Shown: piece by piece, positions 10,607-22,521 of the stretch | Position numbering within the stretch: the first letter of the stretch is position 1 | How the letters are laid out: every line of letters begins with the position of its first letter | Assembly (NCBI GenBank): GCA_040954595.2 | Contig: CM082584.2 | Span: forward strand, 6,262,001 to 6,326,000 | From: Balanoglossus misakiensis | Taxonomy: Eukaryota > Hemichordata | Direction of reading: 5' to 3' | Length of the DNA: 64,000 nt | Position numbers and translations under genes: made by a program | Notes under the pieces: generated by a model | Database searches by the model: none | The model's input: the letters and a program-made list of their open reading frames with translations, nothing else | Told to the model about the DNA's origin: nothing

Positions 10607-12294
10607 TTACATGCACATGCAAGAATGAGCTGCATTTAAAGAAACAGATGTCGCGTGGACTGAGGTACATGTATGTGCGTTATTGCGAGAAGCGGGAAAA
10701 TCAAAACTGTCTGTTAGCTCTGCTCGATATTTCCGTTGGTTTTATTTTACATTGACTTTTGGGCAGGGTTAACGTATTCTGTATTAAAGAGATAAAAAAC
10801 ATCCGTCCATCCATCCATTCATTCACCTGCTTTGGTCCCAGATTTACCATGTCGTCTAATTGCCCAACACTTTAATTGTGTGCTAAACAGTTATGCTAGA
10901 AAATTTGTATTGCTCGTCTATTAATCTTTCGAGGATAGCATTTTCCAAAGTTTAATCCCACACTCTTATACCACAATTAATTTGCACTAAATAACTTACT
11001 TGAAATCCCCTTTGAATTTCATCTTTATGACAAGAAAATGTTCGACCAAGATGGCAAATTTTGCCTAAAAACGGCAACATTTAAGGAAAATGCGCAGAAA
11101 GTCACTTTTTCATCTCCGGTTTACCATTTTCAACTTTCCATACCGTACCCTCTCAGGATTTTAGTGTTTCAGTGTAAGTTATTTTCATGTTTTACGACAT
11201 ACGGTTTTCCGTATTTTCGAGACACTATACCTGCTCTCGACCAGGAGATAGTTTTGTCCACATTTGCGCAGACTATGTTTGTACCCTTCATACCGCGGGG
11301 TTTTTTTGTCGTCTTTCCAAAAAAGGCTACTTTTGTCTCTCTTCGCCTGCATATTTTCCTCGATGTCTATTGATATCTGAAACGGCCTGCTCTCAGCCAT
11401 GAGATATTTCCACATTTGAGCAGGTGTGTCTGTACCCTCTATACCACGTGACCTTTGTTCCTTTCTCCCCTAAAAATCCTGTCTCTTTTTATCCTCTCTT
11501 TTCGACTTTCTGCATAATTTGAGAGGTTCACTGGATTATCCTGCAGACTAAATAAATGTGAGGATCTACGGGGATCTCTAGAATATATGCGCCCAAAATG
11601 CATAAGTTTATCGACTTTTCCAAAAAAAATGTAACGTTGGTTTATTCTGAATGGAGCCTGTCATTTGACACTACACAGCTTGCGACCCATAAGAGGATCG
11701 ACTTTCATGTTCGACACGACAAATTAGCATTCCTGGATTTGACTCATCAGAATAAGTATAGCAGTTTAATCCGAGTTACACTTGACTTTGTCCATTTTGG
11801 TCAGTCTTGAAGGCGTAGCGTGCGGCAGAGCTGCGCTAACACATCCCGGACACCTGGTACCATCCCTTGGCAGTTGATGAAGACGACCCATGTAATTGTC
11901 AGTTTGGTCTTGTCTATCGGACTCGGCAATTTGCTTTATTCAATGTGACTTTTGGTTTCTTCTGAAACGGGAAAATGGACATTTGATTGCAAAAAGACAA
12001 ATTGATTTCATAAACTAATTCAATTACCCCCATTAAATATCCCCGTTTGTAAACATGGCTCTCATTGGCGTACGGACATTGGAGGCATCCATCTTCTTTA
12101 TGATCACGTGGTCTTTGTTTCATTATATTAATATGCGGGCAAGGTTTTTGACCAAGATCATCGGCATCGGGCCGTACCTGACCCCTTTCCTTTTTGCGCA
12201 GCGCAGCCAGCGGTGGGAATGGGGCAGGGGACCAGACTAGTCACCGGAAGCGGGGCGGTGTCAATCTCATGACGGACGAAACGACTGAGGCAAA
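10607..12294. other. Intergenic gap between divergent genes
   Basis: This is the spacer between the EGF gene's start and the plus-strand methyltransferase, so it should hold both promoters. It has AT-rich stretches and scattered short ORFs with no domain-like content. No TATA box or other element stands out. Confidence 0.4.
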
Positions 12295-14842
12295 ATGAAC
12301 GAAGACGGTTGGCAGTGGTATTCGGCGAACAGACAGTTCCAACACCACGTGGGCGTGGAACTTTTGTCCCTGTGGAAAGACGACTGGAGTGCTGAAGAAG
12401 TTGTCTTGGACGTTGGCTGTGGGACAGGAGAATTAACAAAACTGATAGGCGAGCGAAGCGATGTGAAAACGATAATTGGTGAGAGAGCTAGCCATTTGCC
12501 AGTCATTCAGTGGACGTGATGGTATGATGGCCGCTGGCGGTGCGGGTGAATCGTGAGTCCAATTCGCATGGGAAAAGGAACAGGAAGACATTTTTGGTGG
12601 GGGTGATTGAGTCGCGAATCTCAAGCGTGACTCCGCCAGAAGCCCGATATAATATAGCCTGAGTATGTGCGTAGGTCAGGAGTAAACGTCCAATGTCATT
12701 TGTGTTTAGCAGTACCGATAAAATTAGACTGGCCATTCAGATTTAAATTAGTATGTCCTTCCTCTTTTTAATTGGCAGAACAGACAACTGTGACCTCGAT
12801 TTCCGCCAATTGCAGCGACAGCGTTCATGGCATCACGTTGAGGCTGCCGCGCATTTTACAGCGCTAACCAGCGTGTACAGATGTTTGGCGGCAAAAATTT
12901 GAGTGTGGAAGCGTACATTTCTCACATCAAGTCTTTCAGTAAAGTAGAGTTCACAAATAAAGCGCTTCTGCGGGGAGAATTGAGAGGAGGACTGCGCTTG
13001 AAAAATCCGACGCTATGCCAGCGGGTCCCCATGTACGTGCATGCATGGAAGCTTGAACACATTTAAAGGGTCAACTACAGCGTTTCAAGTTCTCCGTGGC
13101 GGGAAGTAATTCTCAACTGCGCACGTTTTCAAGTTCTATCGCGCTTTTCAGTTCGCAAATACGTCGTTGCAGTTCGCCACGCCGGTTTCTTAGGTACCCC
13201 TGAAATATACCGTGCCTACATGCAGGGCTCCGTTAGTTCTTGTTCATGGCCAGAAACTGGGCACCAAGTTAGTCAAACTATACTGTGAGAGTACAGCACG
13301 TTACCGCTGCGAAGTCCGATAACTGTACTATTACAGTGGTATACAAATTTCCATTATACAGGCATTGATGTTTCCGCCAAGGCGATAGATTTGGCACGGC
13401 AGAGGAATCATATCGAGGGCAAGACCAAGTACCTGGTGGCTGACCTGGGGAACATACAAGAAACGCACAGCGAGTTGGGAAATGCCTTCACCAAGGTGTA
13501 CAGTAACATGGCTCTCCATTGGATGGAAAATCCAGAGAAGCTGTTTAAGAACGTCTGCTGGTGTTTGAAACAGCGTGGCACGTTTGTGTTTGATTTTGAG
13601 AAAACCGACGAGGACTGCAAGTACGACTATATATGTGAAAACAGCATCACACATCCAAGATGGGAGAGCTATCTGAAAGTAAGCAATTTATTTATCGTGC
13701 TTGTAACCATCCAGGAAAATTAATTAGTTTAGTATAGGGAGACTCAAACAAAATTTGTAGGTTAAAATAATTACTACAAAAGCTATATAGAAAGCATTAT
13801 GTCCCGCCCACATTTTGCGAAGCGGTTGCTACAAAACAGTACCTCCTAATAGACGAGACCCCTTTTCACTCCAATGTCAGTGTTTTCATGGCCCAGAAGA
13901 TACACATCCAATCTTTCTCCCTATAAGCTATCTATAGCCGGGTCCTAAATGTGCGCAGACTCCAGCGTCGGTATGTTTTCCAAACACCAATCGCGCCTGA
14001 TTGGAAAGGTGTGTGTTGTCAATCGTGTACGACCATTGTCAATACACGCAGTTGTTTCTATTACGATTCGTCCCAATAAGATGACACCCTTCATCATCTT
14101 TGTTGTCTCTTTGAATTGACAGGATTTCCGAAATGGTGCTCATCTCTTCGACGGCGGTGTCGATGAAATGGGTGCCATGGCGTCACGGGCTGGCTTCAAG
14201 ACAAGTCCCCGAGTGATTGGAGTAAAACGCCGTGACTTGACACTGGACACGTTTGACAAATTTGAAGGCGAGTCAATGATCAACACACACATAGATCACC
14301 CGCTTTTCAGTTTCTGATATCGATTTTTACAGAACATATATCATGCAAACTTCTGAGTGATATCTGGCTCCCGGTTGTATATGACAGAATAAGCTGGTCC
14401 AATACATGAAATTGCCACAACTTCAGTATGTAAAGCTGCACGCGAAATGTTAGAATTTCAAAAGTCATCCATTTTAATGACAGTTTGTCAGATTTTAAAC
14501 CATCATTTGTACTTGCACTGTGCATGACGTGTGAAACCGACTGTCTGAACGTTCTTGCTATGGTCGTGTGCGCTGACTTGCTAAATTGCAACACGGATCT
14601 GAATTGGGTTCCGAGTTCGAATTCCGTGAATTTGACGTTTTGAAGAACTGTGACCATCTCGGTTTTGTCTCTCTGTAGAATGCGCGAAACCGGTTCTGGG
14701 ACAACTTAATCTGATACCACCTGACTTACACAGAGATTTCCTCGAAGACTGTTTTGCGATGTTCCGTGATGTAGCACCAACTACCGAAGACGGGAAACCT
14801 TATTATCTTTACCGTTCCTTTGTTTGTAAACTAGAAAAGTGA
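12295..14842 (+). CDS. JHAMT-like SAM-dependent methyltransferase, copy 1
   Basis: Exons 12295-12478, 13362-13678, 14123-14267 and 14679-14842 join in frame (810 nt) to give 269 residues, the usual length of this family. The ATG is the first after an in-frame TGA two codons upstream. Residues 37-46 are the SAM-binding motif I (VLDVGCGTGE), residues 62-66 carry the acidic motif-II position (GIDVS), and residues 108-116 read YSNMALHWM, a stretch typical of the JHAMT/trans-aconitate-type class I methyltransferases. The enzyme is expected to be cytosolic and to transfer a methyl group from SAM to a small acid or similar substrate; the substrate cannot be told from sequence. Its last intron must use a GC donor (AAG/GCGAGT). 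The paralogue at 15585-19324 has the same exon phases and the same third-exon length (145 nt). Confidence 0.85.
14268..14678 (+). other. GC-AG intron in methyltransferase copy 1
   Basis: The exon ends TTTGAAG and the intron begins GCGAGT, ending TCTCTCTGTAG. Using the nearby GT three bases further on shifts the frame to an early TAA; the GC donor keeps the frame and matches the paralogue's junction position and phase. Confidence 0.7.
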
Positions 14843-15584
14843 TAGCGCCACACGAGGACAAGACAACAAAGAAAGGACGCCTAGCGTTCTGTACAAACAG
14901 CGAATGTACCGACTGCGCATGCACACTGAGATCACTGAATATTCACCTACATAATAGCTAAACACATTGTACTCTAGTCGTTTGATAGTGTAGCTATACC
15001 TTCCCGTTTTGAGTTTATGGAGGTCTGACAGTTTCAAACTTGAACATTTGGACGTGAATGCAAGAGCATGAAATCACTGTATGAGGACACAGCTGCATGT
15101 TGCCAAAGCTCCAAAAACTATCTGAGATTCTTCCAACGCACTGGCGCAGCATTTTGTGGAAACACGTCCTACACGACAGAATCATGTGCCCTCTGCCATC
15201 CGAGATGGTTGCGTAACTTTGTAATTGTGTAATACCATTGTTTTATCGATGATATAAATGTATTGTTCATGTCCGTGCCTTTACAAGACAAGTTTCCCAT
15301 TTAAAGGGACAATAAAGTTCAATAATACATGTCATAGTATTTAATGATGCATACATTGGCGATAAAAAGTGATACCTTACCCAGACCAATCGACCTGTTT
15401 AAAAGCAGATTTCTCACTATAAGTTGCACAGTTCATAACAGTTTGTTTATAATGCCCTAATACATGTAAACACACAAGGTACAGAGGGAAATGTTGCCCG
15501 AACTGCACGTGTGTGTCTTTTCTTATACGAACACACCAACATTATACCGAGTTGGTAAAAATGTGTTAACTTCCATGCACAATT
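14843..15584. other. Shared 3' spacer of convergent methyltransferases
   Basis: The two stop codons face each other across about 740 bases. The plus-strand gene has an AATAAA at 15311-15316. I see no further gene. Confidence 0.5.
15311..15316 (+). terminator. AATAAA poly(A) signal, methyltransferase copy 1
   Basis: Canonical hexamer about 470 bases beyond the plus-strand stop codon, followed by T/G-containing sequence. Confidence 0.5.
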
Positions 15585-18500
15585 TTATTTTGCCATTTTA
15601 AACAGGAGGCTGGTGTCTACCCACTGGCATTTGCCATCACTAGTGGAAGATACGTCATGAAACAAGTCACAGCAGTCTTCCAGGAAGAGCTCTTGGGAAT
15701 CTGGCGGTATGTGGTTCAGATGTCCCAGGAGAGGTTTCAGGAACGCTGTGAAAAGGGGATGAACAGCAAAGTAAAAAATGTACGCTGACGTCAGAATCTG
15801 ATTCGAAGTTAAAAGGGGAGGATCGTCTGAGCTGCGCATGTGCGACTTTTCGATTTAAAAACACACCAGCAGCATTATTCCCAATCTTATAAGGGAAGGC
15901 CCCTTGCCAATCGATATTGGGTAAATGGGAAGAAATGTGATAACAAGTAACGACGCATTGTTGTTATGGTGTATAAGGCAAAACAAAGCAACGGCCAATT
16001 TTTCAATTGTATACATTGTATAGCAGTATATAAAAGGCACAAATCGCCTCAAGGCCGATGGCTGCCCTTTTTTTTCACACCACGTGTTGAAAGTTCAGAC
16101 AGTCTGGGTTAAACACATTGTATTATTAATGTGTCTGTATACTGTCTGCAACCCATCGTTCTCTGCGCTCGTTAAAATAGCCAGATCCCCAAGATATCCT
16201 TCTTTATCACATGAACTGGCCCTGATCACCACCTGTGTGACGTAGACCAGGACAGATCAAAAATCCTGATCACCCCTGTGTTACGTCATCAACCGGAACT
16301 ATTTCCACCGATTCGCCGTAGCTTTGTTGTCAAACAGAAACAGTACGTGTAGCGCGCGGCATTTACAATACAGAAATGAAATAAAAAAATTACGGTTCCA
16401 TGACAAAAACGCTTTGTAAGCTCAGAAAAGCTCAGAAAGGTGGAATTTGGAAAGAAGACAGTCGACGCAACGATCATGGACGATCGTGGCTGTCAAAGTT
16501 TTGGGTCAGGTGTACATAGCCTAGGCTAGGCACAAGTCCGGTACGTTCCGAGTCGAATCAGTGTGGGGAATTGTTTCGAGCCAGTTCAGCGTGACGACTG
16601 AACCTCTCTATTGCACCGGTCAACGAAATGTATAAGACGTGGCAACAGGTTGCAGTAAAATTGTTAGAGAATCGATTACATTTGTGTAAGGCCGAACTTC
16701 GAGCGAACGGAACTCAACGGGACGACTTGTTGGGAGATTTTATGAATGATCAGCGATAGTTCACCATTTGCGTATATGCAAATGATGAACTATCGCTGAT
16801 CATTCATAAAATCTCCCAACATATATCTCCTGGGGGACATAATCCCGCTCAGTAAAATACGACACCGCTCCAAAATTGTTGCAAGGTACTGAATTGTTTT
16901 AGTCCTGCCTCTTCTAACGAAAAATAAGAAGACTGTTCATGTGATAAATATATAATCCCATGATATCTTTCTTTGTTTAACGTCATCGTATACTCGTGGT
17001 TTTCGCGGAGTCGTACAACTTCTCGCCTACGGCTCGAAGTTGCACTGCTCCGCGAAAACCACTCGTATACGATGACGTCAAACAAAGAAAGATATCATGG
17101 GATTATATGTAATCAACGTGGGGTACGATTGGATTTGTTTCAATCTAAGTCATCTAAGCAACTAAGACTAATTTGTAAGCGTGCAGTTAAGACACCCACT
17201 TTCAATTTTTTTTCTCACATTTTTGCCAGGAATATGCACAATGTTACATAACATTCAATTAAACGTACCAACGGGCCTGGAACACTATAGTTAATGTTTG
17301 GTATTCCCAGAGTATTTGTCAAAATAAATTACAAACACGACACCAGAGTAATTGACTGCCAGCTATGTTTAGTCAATAAACGTGAATGTTCTATTTGTAA
17401 GGTTCCAATTATCCCAGGGAACATGCAATGGGTGGAACACTGAGGTCAATCTGTAACAAGTTTATGGCACAGGTAGACCTCAGCCGTTGCGTACATTGTA
17501 TAGCGGTATACCTTTGCGCCTAATTTGACTTGCCGCAACTGAGTCGTGTGTGACATCTTTCTTACATCTTTCATCCGTTATACCTTAAAGTTCCATTATA
17601 TTTTGGTGCAGTGATTCTTTGTACATGTCAATGCAACCACTGTCTCTCCCCGACAACAATTGCACGTTCACCCATGTGTAGGCCTACACAGTAACCGCTA
17701 AACAAGTAGACACAGGTTTTGCCCCCAAAATGATTTACCTTTTGCCATCTCTCTTGTTTCCAACACCACTTTTGTACACACTGTTGTCAGAAGTCGTGGG
17801 CTTTCCCGATATCCACACCGTGAAATCATATCTTGCATGTCTTGCGGGTTGCCGTTGAAACAGTTTAACCCCAGGTCAAAGTCCTTTTTGTGTTCAGAAT
17901 ACAAATGCATACGGAAATGTCAACGTCTATGACCCAATACATTGTCCATAATAAATGCTTCTAAACCGCCTTCTAAACACAAGTGTCTGTTAGAACCTCC
18001 CGTAAACACATAACTTTGTTGTTGTAGTGTATCGGGTACATGAAATATATCAAATTTAAACATACATGAGTTCGGATGAACGTAACCAAGATCAAATGCA
18101 AAATGTGCCGCACTTTTCACAAGTCGGGTATTTTCTTGTTACTGAACTAAATTGTTGTTGTTTTTGTGACCACCCTTTTAATAGTAACACAATAAGCGAA
18201 TTCACTTTTTAAGCAGTCTGTAATGCCACGTTGCCACATGCGGTGCCTTGGTGTTGAGAAAGCCGTTCTGAATAAACAGTCGTTCGAATACATTATACGT
18301 ACGTTATGACTCAGACAGGCCATTGCCCCTCCCCCCGCTGTTGAAGGGATGTCTAACCGATGAATTCCTCGGCGTTAGTGGGTATCGGCCGATTACTTAC
18401 CCGTAAGAACTTCTTCCACCTTTGGAGTTTTGTTGGATTATCACAATAGGCTTGCAAAGTGGAAGTCTGCGATATTTGGCAGACAGCTATCCCATCCCGT

Positions 18501-19324
18501 TGCAAACACCAAAATATACTCTGGAGATTTCTCTCGGTGTCTCCCATCCAATGGAGAGCCATGTTACTGTATACCTTTGTGAAGGCACTTCCGAATTCAC
18601 TGTGCGTCTCCTGTATTTTGGTGAAATCAGCCACGAGGAATTTAGTCTTGCCCTCGACTGAGTTGTTGCGGCGGGCGAAGTCAATCGCCCCGGGGGATAT
18701 GTCAATTCCTGCAAAAAAAAATCACATAACAAGAAAGACAATGGAAATTTTTTTTTTTTTCAAACTTTGTCTAAAATGTAATGTGTTGTTTCAACGAAGC
18801 CGAGGAGTTGGGCAGCTCTTGTTTCAATTGCCCAGAAGCTGTTACTTTTGAAATTAGAATTGTAGACGGGATGTCCGTCTACAAACTCTTGTGATCTACA
18901 CAAATTTTAAACGGATGTTTCTTTAATCAGATGGGCATAGCAAGTACATTTGTACTAAGTGGGTCTGCCAGTCTACCATCGCATATTTGAAGAAATACCT
19001 ACCGACTACCGCTTGGACGTTTGCTCGTTCGGCCATCAGTTTTGTCATCTCTCCTGTACCACAACCAACGTCAAGAATAATATCATTGTCTCCCCATTCA
19101 TTTTCCTCTAGCAGGTCCAGCAGTTCCAGACCAGTTTTTTGTTGAAGAGGTCTATTTGTGGAGTAAACGTCCCAACCGCACTCGTTCATGGTGTTGTAGT
19201 GAAGTGTCTGGATCGACTCGTAATGACAGACTTCTATGCCTTTTGTCCAGGTGAAAGGTTTTGAGTTAACCAGGTCACGATGACGTAAAACACTTTCAAG
19301 AGGGGGGCCAGCTTGAATAAGCAT
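15585..19324 (-). CDS. JHAMT-like SAM-dependent methyltransferase, copy 2
   Basis: Exons 19324-19003, 18708-18401, 17883-17739 and 15745-15585 join in frame (936 nt, 311 residues). The first ATG follows an in-frame TGA. The ATG at 19189 aligns with the start of copy 1 (MNECGWDVYS against MNEDGWQWYS) and would give 266 residues, so the first 45 residues may be untranslated or a real extension. Motif I reads ILDVGCGTGE and the YSNMALHWM motif is identical to copy 1. The third exon aligns with copy 1 residue for residue without gaps (SRCGYRESPR against SRAGFKTSPR). All introns are GT-AG, though the acceptor before exon 3 (ACAAAAAG) has a poor pyrimidine tract. The last intron is 2 kb because it holds foldback repeat copy 2. 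The function is as for copy 1; both look intact. Confidence 0.82.
16729..16820. repeat. Long hairpin inside foldback repeat copy 2
   Basis: The arms GTTGGGAGATTTTATG and CATAAAATCTCCCAAC pair over about 43 bases with one internal mismatch (CACC against GATG). Confidence 0.8.
16953..17105. repeat. Second large hairpin, copy 2
   Basis: The inverted arms TAATCCCATGATATCTTTC and GAAAGATATCATGGGATTA have the same arrangement as 7589-7740. Confidence 0.8.
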
Positions 19325-20161
19325 TGTTCACGAAAGTACACTGAGCCAGTGCTGTGCCCATACCTTTCGCAAAAAAAGTCATTCACTTAAATATGACTGC
19401 CTCTGTCTCAAAATTACGTTGGTCTTTTAGCAACATAGAGTTGTTGGTATAATACGAATAACACACCGGAACTAGGAGAAATAATGCAAATAGCCTCCTA
19501 AAATGTCAAAATGATTCACTGGGTGCAAAATGCAAACAATATACAGTATGTGCAGACTGTCGTTCAGTGCGAGCACCAGTGCGCCTCCACCGGTCATTGC
19601 TTATACATCGTCACACGGGAATCCACTTCAAATCACGCCGCCATACTTCAGATTCTGTTTTTTTCTCCATTTGCTGTGCTACATACTCACGTGACACCTA
19701 AATCTTGAATTGCGCCACCACATTCGCATTGTATGTTGCTTGAATCCAAACACCTTAGAATTTTCAGCCAAGCCGAAACGGGCTTTGGCAAAAAAAGGTA
19801 CAACCAGAAAGAGTCAGAGTATAGTAATAATTTCTCTTAGTAATTATCGCTTTTGATATTGTACAATGTAATGACTAGTTCCGTGCCCGTTTTGTGGAAG
19901 TTACACCTTGATGAAAAAAGGTATGCTGGGGAGCCGAACAAAATGGTGACATCTTAAAACACGGTCAGGAAGTTATAAACGAAATGTTTTTCATCATTTC
20001 GGATGAAGTTATTATTTCCTCGCTATTCTATTTGCACAAAAAAACTGTTTAAAAAAAACTACAAATTATTATGGACACAGCTGACTGAGTCTTTTAGGCA
20101 CCACGTGGGGGTATATGGTGTAAAGACCGAGAATTGAAATTGCAACACATTTAGGTATTGA

Positions 20162-20290
20162 CAAGATGGCGACCGTTTTCGTGTCGTTCGTCGAGCAAGA
20201 ACTCATCAACCTAGAATTTGTGGACGAAATTTCTCAGTCATTTTTGGGTCGGATACCGTTTACGACCTCCTATGTACCAATCACCTGTTA
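20162..20290 (+). CDS. Possible short ORF or 5' exon (weak)
   Basis: An ATG in the context ACAAGATGGCGACC (close to the YY1-type AAGATGGCGGC start motif) opens about 41 codons (MATVFVSFVEQELINLEF...), ending at TAG near 20291. The composition looks protein-like, but no continuation exon or family is recognised. It may be the first exon of an unannotated gene or chance. Confidence 0.2.
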
Positions 20291-20983
20291 GACAGCTCGG
20301 GAATGGACACCATCAGTCATCTAATTATACCCTTTCGTCATTTTTTCCCCGCAGAACGGATCCACGGCGGCGGTTGTGGGGAGTTAACGTGGGTAACCGT
20401 GACCCCAGGTCATGCCAATTCCACGGTGACTACGTGGAACGCACTGTGGGTACTGGAAACATCAAATCAGATAGAAAGAGGTTGATAAATTACTTTATTC
20501 ACGATGACCTCACAGTCTTAATTATTTTATGGTCCCCACACACAAGTCAAACATTTGATTACGATATCTCATCTTGTCGGTCAAGAAACTTTTCGAGTTG
20601 CCCGAATTCACAACAAAAATGCGCGAACAGTCAGTTCCAGGGAGAAATTATTGATTCCAGCAGGATTGTTTTGCATACAACGAAATTCATATGTACTGTA
20701 CATGACTGTCCAAAAAATGGAAATAAAATCATTGCATATATTTTATATATGATCAATGTACCGTAATCCGCACCCACCCCAAACACAGCAAGAAGCTACT
20801 TTGATGTCTGTGTTACACATTCAATCGGTGATTTTGGCGACAACTTCTCGGTTGCTGATAGTTGTATCATTGAAATGGCAGCAAGGCGGAGTAATTCTAT
20901 CAGTTCGACGCGATTTGAAATAACAGTAGATAAACTTTCCCGACCCACGCATGATTTGCGCCAAAAAGATTGTCCAGATATTC

Positions 20984-21139
20984 AATAATATAAGGTTATT
21001 CACAAAATACCGGGATTTATGTCCGAGTACATCGTGCAGCGCAGGTATTGTCCGAGACGCGCAGCGTCGAGGACAATACCGAAGCGTACGATGTACGAGG
21101 ACATAAATCCCGGTATTTTGTGAATAACCTTATTATTAT
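20984..21139. mobile_element. Palindromic foldback element
   Basis: The left arm contains AAGGTTATTCACAAAATACC and continues GGGATTTATGTCC; the right arm mirrors it with GGACATAAATCCC and GGTATTTTGTGAATAACCTT. The arms are about 55-60 bases with a short GC-rich centre, where a second inverted pair (GGTATTGTCC, GGACAATACC) is nested. There is no ORF; it is MITE-like. Confidence 0.7.
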
Positions 21140-22494
21140 ACACCTTTTCCGGACGTCCTTGATGAACGATAAAGAATAAATTGGCCGCTATCGGACTTTC
21201 TAGTTTTCAGACACCGCCACGATGTAATTTGCATATCGAACGCGCCTTGACCACGCGCATCAGGTGATGCTAGTTTCGAACTGCCGACGTCTCGCGCGCG
21301 ACGTTCTACGCTGCTTGCGCTGAGCTCGTTCTGGAACTTGAAATGAACGCGCTCGCCTGTTCGTTCACAGATTCCTTCGACTGAAATTTCAGCGTGGATT
21401 TTGACTTATTTCGCATGTTGGGTCACCAATAATTTTGTTTAATAACGGCTGTGTACTTTTTATATAAATTTTTGTCAGAGTAGGGTTAATATCATTGTTT
21501 ACATTGATCACCGGTCCTGTGAGGTCAAAGTCACAATGCGTCCAATAACCCTATGGGTTATGGGACTCCGCGTCCTCATTTGAATAATTATTGTACGGTG
21601 ATACCGCGAATTATTGTATCACGGAACTCCATAGGTTACAGCAGTAGGTGTATAATAAGTCTTCTGTATTTGTGGGAAGAGACACCAGTAAACACCCTTG
21701 TTTTTAAAAAATTCAGCTCAGTGGCAACAGGTAATACCATTTTCCAATCACTTAGTTTTGTTCTGGAATATTTTGATGTACTTCATTGATCTGTTGGAAT
21801 CGAAATGTGCGCGATCTTTTCTTTAAAATTGAAAGCTGAATAAAATACCGTTGTCCGTAACCAGGACTGCCAACACGTTTTTGGGCCGCTTGGGTCCCCA
21901 CAGTCGTGTTCCGATCTCTGGTGAAATCTGAAGCACGGCCTTTCGAACAACACGCGATGGTGCGATTTGCGAAAACAGATCATCATTAGCGCATCACCTT
22001 TGCTTCATAATGGACGGGAAACGAGCTGTTTCAGCCGTTTATTTGGATTGCAGGCGGTCCGTTTGGAAGCGAATTCTTTGCAGCGGTGGCAACGTAGCTA
22101 TATTAATGCGCGATTTGTCCAAACTATCAAATGCTTCGGCCCTGTTATCGTTGAACTCGCAAAACCCAGATGTCCAAGCACGCACAAACACGATAAGGGC
22201 CAAATTGCTTCTTTTATGCATGCACGCCAGTACGAGTCAATCTTGCGGGTCCCCGCATCATGTCAAGCGAGGCCGTGCATGTGTTGATACTATGGTGTTC
22301 TTTCCGTGGTGGTTCTGGGCGGTGGCGTTTTGAAACACTTAGGGCACAGTACTCCACTTGATTTTAATGTCTTATTGAAAAATTGACAATCAGAAAAATA
22401 GAGGGACAAACTAATGCATGGTCTCAATCACCGCGCAGTTTAGTTCAACATGTAAATATCATCAACTGGGAAAATCATGAGTTTTGTGTGTAAT

Positions 22495-22521
22495 TCATCA
22501 TCATCATCATCATCATCATCA
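22495..22521. repeat. (CAT)n microsatellite
   Basis: About nine TCA/CAT units; the His and Ser runs predicted here are translations of the repeat. Confidence 0.9.

Larger units (their letters stand above)
16203..17112. mobile_element. Composite foldback repeat, copy 2
   Basis: This is the second copy of the element at 6841-7747, in the same orientation, sitting in the last intron of methyltransferase copy 2. Differences are a few substitutions and a short local duplication (CTCAGAAAAG near 16420). The left end TTTATCACATGAAC is mirrored by GTTCATGTGATAAA at 16934-16948. The inner hairpin is 16729-16820 and the outer hairpin 16953-17105. There is no coding capacity. Confidence 0.7.

Noticed and set aside
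14590-14620. GGTTCCGAGTTCGAATTCC resembling a tRNA B box
   Set aside because: No matching A box, acceptor stem or cloverleaf could be drawn around it.
15584-15589. Minus-strand AATAAA overlapping the stop codon of methyltransferase copy 2
   Set aside because: Too close to the stop to serve as the normal poly(A) signal; probably chance in AT-rich sequence.
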